From Capitulum mitella (Eukaryota > Arthropoda > Thecostraca > Pollicipedomorpha > Pollicipedidae): a stretch of DNA of 64,000 bases. The stretch is from the NCBI GenBank assembly GCA_030062745.1, contig CP099843.1, forward strand, positions 19,820,997 to 19,884,996, written 5' to 3'. This document shows positions 47,601-56,600 of the stretch, one piece after another. Below the pieces are notes generated by a model that saw only the letters and a program-made list of their open reading frames with translations, was not told the DNA's origin and made no database searches. The translations under genes and the position numbers were made by a program. The first letter of the stretch is position 1. Each line of letters starts with the position of its first letter.

Positions 47601-50600
47601 CACAAGTGTGCACTAGCAGCAAAACCTGGGAAAAAGGTTTGCTCATTTAAAGATAAACTGGGCGATAGCAAAAAGAACGAAATTCAGCTATTTTTTTCGG
47701 GATGGGGAAGAAGGTAACCCAAATGAAGTCGACTGTTGATCCGACAGAGCTTGCCCCCCCAGCCGAAAATGCAATCCGCCGTCCCTGGTTATCAGTCTAC
47801 ACAATGGGCGGAGCTTTATTCGCGAGAGCCTGCTTTTTCCGAAATGCGCAGTTTTGTAAACTTTTCGAACTTTTTGGTATTACTTGTGGCTGTGCGAACT
47901 AGTTCTGTCATTTTCTACCCGTTCTGAGTAATTCCTTGCTGGTTTTGATGAGAGTGCATTTTTGCTCATTACAGTTGTTCGTGACTTGACCTCAGGTCAG
48001 TGGCTGGAAGTCATTGATACTTCGCCCATTGACGGTAACTAGATGTCTGCATCACCCCACACTAAAAATGCTATGAAAAATTCCGGCAGTTTCCAAAAAA
48101 AAACGCGTCTTGAAAATGGACATGACCATATGTCTATGACCCGAAAAAAATTCCGAAAATCCGAAGTAGCAGATTTGTTGCATCCATCGAGGTCTGAAAT
48201 CCTTGAAAGCGTTATTGTGATATGTTTTCAGAAATAGTTGCAGGGCGCTAAACTTGTTTGGACATAGGTCCACTTGACCTGACCTAGGTGAGACACCTGA
48301 GTTGGCCTGAGGTCAGAACTTTGACACGCGGTTTAAAAATGATGAAGCAAAAGGTACACGAAGTTCCGTGGCGCTGCGTCCGTTCGTTCTCTCATAATCT
48401 TGGAAAAACTTCAGGGGACGGTCAGCGCCTCCCCCCAGTCAGGGACGAGATAACGCAACGTTTCGGCCAGTTATTCTCTGGCCGTCGTCACGTCTAAACT
48501 GGTCCTGAGAAGGACCGGCTCAATTTTGATTATTAGCCAAGCATGCGTCCCAGCCTCGAAAACCTTGCGGTACTTTGGAATTCGAATCCCAAGATACCAC
48601 TGCGACGCATACTTGACTAATAGCCGAAAGTGAGCCGGTCCTTCTCAGGACCAGTTCAGACCTGATGACGGCCGGAAAATCAACTGGCCAAAACGTTGCG
48701 TTGATAATAGCACACAGGACGAGGACGATAGACCGAAAAATTTGACATCCGTAATATCAACACCTTGTCTCAATGACTCCGCAAACCTCTAAGATAGAGC
48801 GAATGCACCTTTTGCGGTATTTTACATGACTCTAATACTTGACCATAAGGCTCACTAAATCGTGGTATTAATGGAAGTAATAAGAACGGGTGAGGTATTG
48901 CTAGGAAGCATAACGCTGACATTATCCTCATCCTCTTAGTCCGCCGCGCACGCCAAGAAGAAGATTGTCCACTACACATCAATGGACAGCAAGAAACGGG
49001 CAAACGCGGCCTTTCTCATCTCTTCGTACGCAGTAAGCAAACCATCAGATAACAAATACAAAGTGCTCATCATGACGTGCTCGCCATTTTCGGCGTTTTT
49101 GCCTCTTTGCTCAATTTTTGCATATTTAAGCTTACTTATGGCGCACATACATATTGTTGCAAACACTTCAAGCTGTTTGGTCGCCCCGGTGGAAATGGAT
49201 TGGATGTGTGCTTGTGACTATCGCCACATTGTGGGGTTTTGGCTTGCGCTGCCGAGGTTTCTTCAAACCAGAGCTGAGGATTCGCATGCATGTTGGGATT
49301 GAAATCCAAGGTGAGGTGGATTGGGATTCATATTCGGATTTGGATACGAGATTCGAGCAGGTCGAATTGGATTCGAATATATTTGAATCTGTGTATCGAA
49401 ATCTCTAAATTTTTGAACCTCGTGTAATTCCCGCTTCTAAAACGATTTCATAGGTTTCCGGCTGACAGTTCTTAACGCTTCTGCCTGTGGCGCATTTCTA
49501 AATGAGCACAAAACGGAGGGGCACTGGTACTAGTCGGTGTCTTTTTTATCCACTATGCTTTTTGTCGGGATTCGAAGCCTGATTTTCAGGGTTCGAATCC
49601 TCATTTTCAGGACTGGAGGATTCACAAGATTCGTATCTAATCGAATCTATTCCGCATCCTACGAATCCGAATCCTCAGCTCTGCTTGAAACACGATCTGG
49701 TGTTCGCGCGTTCAGTGAAATTGAATGAAATGAAAAAGGATGGAAAAAGAAAAAATGCTCGCATGGAAACTTTTGGTTAAAAATTTTCAGTGTACTTTTC
49801 CATCTTGTGTGAAACAAGGGCAATGTTTATAGTTCCCATTTGTTGCTATAGGCTTAAAGTGTCTGGTGAATGTCTTCAAGTGCGGGTTCTTGTTCCAGAT
49901 AATATATCTAGGACGTAGCCCTGAAGAGGCATTTCGACCCCTGGTGGGTGGAAGCAACCCTCCTCTTTCACCATTCAGGTAAGTTAACCCGCGCAGTGGA
50001 AGGGGGTTTAGCTCTAACGCGCACTAGAAGGGGGCACAAAAGTGCCCCACTCCGATCTCGGGAACGGAAAGAGCTATAGGCATGAAATTTTATGGACAGG
50101 ATGGGGCTATAAGTGATTTACATTGTCTTCAGTTTTCATGACCCGAATGTAATATCTTCAGAGTCAAATGGGGTGGAAAAGGTCAAATTTTGACACTTCC
50201 TCCACCCGCAGATCAGATTTCGAGCAATGCGAGGTAGCTTCAGTGTAAATAAGGGTGCTACACGTATCTTTTGGCGTATTTTCAGTAAAGGTAGCCAACA
50301 TCGGCACATTTGCTCACTTCCAGCGTTTGTATTTATGCATATATGTATATACATGTGAGTATCAGTGTGCCAAACGTGTTTTTGGTAGGGTTTTTGAATG
50401 CATATTTCATACAAATTGACATATTGCCAAGCAAATCTGGACCAGGTAACAAAATAATTACCCTTGACCTTTGATCACCTCGACCTGAAATGATCCTGGT
50501 ATGCATAAGTGTACCCAAGTGCGCACACGTGTTCTTATTAGGGTCTTTGAATGCATATTTCATACAAATCAACTTGTCGCAAAGCAAATTTGGGTCAGGT

Positions 50601-53600
50601 CACAAGATATTTGACCTTGACCTTTGATGACCTTGACCTTAACTGACCCTGTATATGTAAGTGTATTGGTGTGCGTACACGTCTTTTTATTAGGGTCTTT
50701 GAATGCATATTTCACACATTGCATGATGTATAAAATGCAATGTATGAAGCGTATCCATATGTGCACACGTATTTTTATTGGGGTCTCTGAATGCATATTT
50801 CATACAAACCGACATGTTCCAAAGCAAATTTGGATCAGTTCACAAGCTGGTTGACCTTGACCTTTGGTGACCTTGACCCTTATTGACCCTGACTTTGGTC
50901 TTGGTGCATCCACTACTTATGCCCAAATGACGTCGCGTGATTGTGTTCAAAGGGTAACCTTAGGTAGAACGCTGGTTCTTTCACAAAGTTCCCATTTGTC
51001 AGCGACAGCCGTCGTTTTCGTTACGTTTCGCTGACTTCAAATGCTTAAAGCTTCAAAAATTCCCGTTCGATTTCCGATTTTTCTGCGTCGATCAACGAGT
51101 TATTAAATTGCCGTAAATGTCACCAAGTAACAGCAACCAGCTCCGATCCATTCTCGAGATATTCAAGAAAAACTGATGGGGGGTACAAAAAGACCCCCTT
51201 CCAGTGCGCGTCTTAAGATTCCGTCGGTCGGACAGATCTCTGGCTATAAAAGGCCATATGCCTCGGCCATGTGTGGGGGAACAGCGCCAGCCTCCCGCAC
51301 CTCGGTGCCATGCAATTATACGTTCACATTAAGGCTGGCCGACGGGTGTCACGGGTGCGCCAGCGTTACGGACATGTTTTAAATGTGTTATGGGCACTTT
51401 CCACTTGAGAGTTATCTGTCTCTTCCAGGGATGCAGCTTTTGGACCATCTACCTTTAATTTGACTGTGTTGGACTGCCTAAATGGTCTGCAAAAAGGCCA
51501 TCCGGTTCAGATTTATGGACTTTGACGACTTCGACGTGGACGAGTTCGAGCATTACGAGGTATGCCCCCTGGATATCTCTGTTTTCAGAGATCAAGTCAA
51601 GTGAGCATGCCGGACGCGCGGAACATTGCGCTAATGATCCTAAAAAAAATATCTGTGATATTTAAACGATCCGAAAGGATCAATGGTAATGACGCACTCA
51701 AAATCCTAGTGCTCGTGTTTTTTTTTTTTTTAAAAAAAGAGGCAGCCCAAAACTGCTGGTGTTGCCTAGGAATGGGGTGAGGTCCACGCCTGTCTTGTAT
51801 CTCCATAGTCATGACCCTGAGGTGTCACGATTATTGATGTCGCATCTACAGCACGAAAAGTTAACAATCACCATCAATGGCCACCTCCTTCGGTGACATT
51901 CGTCTGATAGAGGCTTTTACTTGCCTGTTTTGCGACGAATACAGCTCACAAAGACCTTCCGCACTGGCAGACCCGTTGATTTTTTATTTGATTTGATTCG
52001 CCCGTCCCATCTGCAGTGAATCCCCTACGATTCTTCGAACTGTTTTAAATTTGATCCGAGCGGTTAGAGAAGGCGATGTTAGGGATCGGAACCCAACAAG
52101 CAGAACCTGTTGCAGACTCTGTCCCCTATACGCGATTGCGCAATTCCAGGCCACGTCCGACTTTGTAGCGAAAGTTTAAAGTGCCGCCAAGAGTGCGGTA
52201 CAACCGTCGGGTAGTCAGCTTGATCCCAATGTTGGCCCGTTGTCAGCTGACCCGCGGCCCAAATATCGAGCGCCGGGGCGACTCGAACCCGTCTTGTTGG
52301 ACGAGGAGACCTGCGCCCTACCAACTGAGTTGCCGATCACGGTGCTATGTTAAAACCTTTCCTTGTACATATATCGGTTGAAGATGAGGCGGAGTTTGCA
52401 TGTAACGTGCTTGTTAGAAAAGGTCGAGAAAGAAAAGGTGAATATGGCATGCTGGCATGGAATGAATTCCCGAACTGGAAGTCTTTGTTGCCATACAATC
52501 GCCTTTGCAGAAAGTCCAGAACGGTGATCTGAACTGGATTCTTCCCGGAAAATTCCTGGCATTCTGTGGTCCACATTCACGTGCAAGAGTTGAAAATGGT
52601 GAGTTTCACTACTGACATCGAATCGCAGGTTTTCTTATTTGCAGCATGCCGGGTGAAAATTCGATTTAACATTAATGTCGGTGGCTTGCGACGATTAGGA
52701 ACCAAGCATCACATACTGCTGGGCGAGCTGTGGTGTTTTGTGATGTGATGGTAATGTGATGTGTAATGTGTCCACTTCATGACGTCGTTTGACACGCTTG
52801 ACGGCGTGTGATGTGATGAAGATTTAGGCTCACTTTCGAATGAATTGTTACAAGTGAGGCCATAGGAAGGGGATTCTTCCTTCAGCTAGCAGAAAAAAAA
52901 TAAAATAAATTGAGCGACCGGCCCTGCCCGAGTTGGCCTTATGCTTGCTGCAAGGAAGTAGCTTCGCAACCACTGGGCACTGAAGGCATGAAGTTTTCAT
53001 CAGAAGATAGCCGTATTATCTAGATTTCTCACTAGCATTCTCAATGCTTAAGCTTCCAAGCTGGGACATTCCAGGACAAATCGATCATTCAGGAGGGCAG
53101 TTTTACACCCTGATCTCTCAGATTTGGATAGAAGTTCGTTCCAGGGGTTTTCTTGCGTGCCGGACACGGCTGCTCCAATTTCAGAATCGTCAGACGCATG
53201 GTTTGGGAGTTATTGCCTCTGGCGTTGTAGGTCATAGCAAGGGGTAAGGGGTTTCGTTCTTGGTAGATAAACCGGGTTAAATAAGTTGAATTATGACAAA
53301 TATATCACTGGATTCAAAAATGGGCAATTAACCCATTTGCGGTACTGTTTTTTTTCTTAAGACCAATTCTCAGTGCGTGAAGCCTTAGGTCATCTTAGGT
53401 CATGTTACCTATGTTGACATTAGGTGAAGCAAAAGTGACTATTTTCAGGAGATTATCAAACGCTAATTATTTGCTTTTGTAAGACAAAGATTAAAAATTG
53501 GGGTTTTCGTTCTTAAAGGAGGAAATCAAGGTTATGTGCGACCCAGTTGGCCGCTGAACTACGGCCGTTGTGATGTAACTTATGTAAAGAAATTGATGCA

Positions 53601-56600
53601 AGCGTGATAGACGGTACGACCACGCTACAGACAGTGGCGATTACATTACAACATTTTTCGTTACATGCATTCAACGGGTCATGTTTCCGGATTACATGAC
53701 CTGAGGGTTAGTCATACATACATAATGCCAGAGACAGAGACCTGACAGAACGTCATAGTGGATGTCAAATGACAGGTATACAGTGTCAGATACAAATGGC
53801 GTGATATCCGCACTACTAAAGTAGGGATAAGAACAGTTAATCCGACAAGAGTCGCAACGTTTTATCAAGGCATTATTCAGAGGTACGCATGTAAGAGGAG
53901 ACCCGCCATGGACGCATTCGAACCATGCCGTTTCCCATGCCAGCCATCCGTTCTCCCGCTCCAGTCTGCCTGGGTGCGCTAGAGATAGAATCGGGAAGGG
54001 AGGGGCTTACATGCGAGCGAGTCATGCATTTTTCCTCCTTCCCTCGTTCGGAGAAATCTGGGCAGTGCGCCGGGCATTTTCCCTCTGTTTGCAGTGGGAA
54101 ATGAAGCCAGACATTTTAAATGTCTTGAACTGAAGAAAAATGAGCCACAACATGCGTAAATTTACTAGGTATATGCCCAGATTTCGCGGGAACTGTTGTG
54201 GCATTGCTAACGCTATCTTCCATATACCATGAGTGATTTATAGCAACACCAGCACCAAGTATAGCAACACCGTATATCATGGCGTTGCTAACGCCACCTG
54301 TTGTATACCAAAAGACCTAGGTGCTCGAAGCGAGCAGTAGCATCTCCATCATTTATGCATTCCATTTTTAACCTCATTTTTAATCGTCATTTGCTACCCA
54401 GGTAGTTTTCATTGTTTTATTGGTGTCTTATTTGTCTTATGTGTATCGATGTCTTATAGCTTGCAGTGTCTTTTCGTCGATTTGTACATTAACGAGGCAG
54501 ATCCGTAATAGCCATTGAATGGATGGATTTTGGATGCCATACATACATACATACAGCGTACAATGCCGATCCGCGATAACAGAACCGGGGTCTCCTGTCC
54601 TGTGTTCGGACTGATGGCAGGCTCAGATCGTCATCCTGACCGGTGCTCCTAACTCTTGCTTTGCGATTTCTTTCGATAGTGGAGGAAATTGACACGGGAA
54701 CCACATGCAAACGGATTTTGTAGAACAGGACGAGGGTTTTTTGGTGCGACGTTTGATATTTGAAGAGATCCTCCGGAGTTGGAGGATCTTCCGGACACAT
54801 TTTCTCCATAGATTACATCTATGGAGAGAATATATAACTTGGCAGCTACGTTCGACTTTGGCGAAGGCAAAACTAAGAAGCAATTGTCATACAGCAAAAA
54901 AGGAACAAATGGGCACACGAATATCTAAAACATATGCCAGCTGTTAGTGTGGGTCTCACTTCCCACGATTCTCTTTGTTAAAACGCAAACAAAATGGAAA
55001 AAATGTTTCTTATTTTGTTCAGATCAACGGTTGGGGGAAAATGTATCTCGAATCTCGAAAACGAAGGCCAGATTTGGATTCAGGACATTAAACTACATTT
55101 AAAAATACCCAGGTTCAAAGATTTTGTGGGAATTTTTACTCATAGCTCACCATCGTGAAAATGGCACGTTATAACAGTATTTAAGAAAAATGGAGAAAAA
55201 ACAGTTATAGTTTTAATATTGACAAAGTTGATTCAGGTTTCAGGTTTGTGCTATATAAGTTAATGTTTTGCTTGGCTTCGTCCCGAATATTAGATCACGA
55301 GGTAAACTGAATCAATGCTATCAAATTGAACATCATATTTAGATTTTGACCATTTTTGTATGTCGCATTGCATTCTGATATATTCTTGTAGTGATGTCAA
55401 AAATGCACATGCCAACCAGCAGCTTCAAAGTTCCTGAGTCCAGCCATGTTTGGTGCCTAAGGTTACCCTGGGACCAATTTGCTCATAATCGGAGAGATGA
55501 GGGTGTTGGGCACTGGTCGAAGTCTCGTGGCTGTTTTGCCCACATCGGTATTCTGGAAGTAATATTTTTGCCTTAATAAGTTTTAATTGCTATGCTATGA
55601 GTGATTAATTAATTGATCATTTCATTTCCGTTTTTGATCAGTAACGACTGCGAACTGTACCATAGGTGCGCGAGGCGTTTAAACTTATAACTCTTGGGTG
55701 AAAAATACTGGAAGACACCGATAAATGTCTGTTTGCGTTGCGAAATTGATGAACACGAAACAGATGTATCAAACAATATATGCCTTCATGTTTAAAGAGG
55801 AATGCAGTAAGGTCTCGCTCGTCATGTGCCTTACAAGGCGTCTTGCTGGTTGATGTGGTCCTGAGCAGTATCTTATTAAATATCCTCCGTTTGATGGGCG
55901 TCTTCTGTTTTCCTGCCGTGTCTGCTCTATTCAGTTTACGCCCCGCACAAGATTCTGTCAAACATCCATTTCTGATGATACTTCTGTGTGAGTTCTGATG
56001 GAACTTCGAGATATCTTGAGGCTGTTCTTCTACGCTTGTCAGGGTACACTCTTCACTCGCCGGAGACCTACGTTCCTTATTTTAAGGCGAACAATGTGAC
56101 GGCCATTGTTCGTCTTAACAAGAAGATTTATGACGCCCATCGATTCGTCAAGGCTGGCTTCAACCACTACGACCTGTTCTTTGTGGACGGCTCCACACCC
56201 AGCGACGACATTGTCAAAAAGTTTATTGAGCTCAGCGAGAACAGCTCTGGGGCAATTGCTGTCCACTGTAAAGGTATGAAATTGCGCAAATAAAGGTGAC
56301 TAGTTCATCTTTTTTGGGGGAGTGATTGATCGATTCCAGCGTTGTAGTTGTGTTACACACAATATGGTGTCGACGCGGATCTGGGGAAACTCAGCAGCTC
56401 TAGTTTTTTCTTCGTCGTGAGGGATTTGAGCAAAATCGCATGTTCTCGACCGATGCATCCTGTGTTGTGCGTTTGTATGGTTGTGCGTTTGTTATCTCCA
56501 GAAGCTCTGCTTTGAGGACGGATTTTTAGCTCACCGTAGTGCTACGGGACACGTCGGGACTTTTCCAACGGCACATGCGCCCATCGCGTTGTCGATGTTG

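Larger units (their letters stand above)
43904..47787. mobile_element. DNA transposon inserted into copy D, 9-bp target duplication
   Basis: GTTATCAGT is present at 43895-43903 and again at 47788-47796, and occurs once at the equivalent place in the family. Ends: AGCGACGGCGGA at the left, AGGGACGGCGGA read inward at the right (11 of 12). No transposase is seen. The superfamily is unknown; an 8-9 bp duplication fits hAT-like elements. Confidence 0.75.
43355..48453 (+). mobile_element. piggyBac-like MITE, copy D, split by a 3.9 kb insertion
   Basis: Left TTAA at 43355-43358 with CCCGCGCCCGACTGGCAG; the right end read inward is CTCGTCCCTGACTGG, with the flanking TTAA changed to ATAA. 43355-43903 and 47797-48453 align with the first and second halves of copy A. 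Without the insertion the element is 1206 bp, the family size. In CDC14 intron 2. Confidence 0.8.

Noticed and set aside
52265..52340. A functional tRNA gene
   Set aside because: A and B boxes are present but the acceptor stem does not close and an A-tailed body follows, so it is a SINE head.
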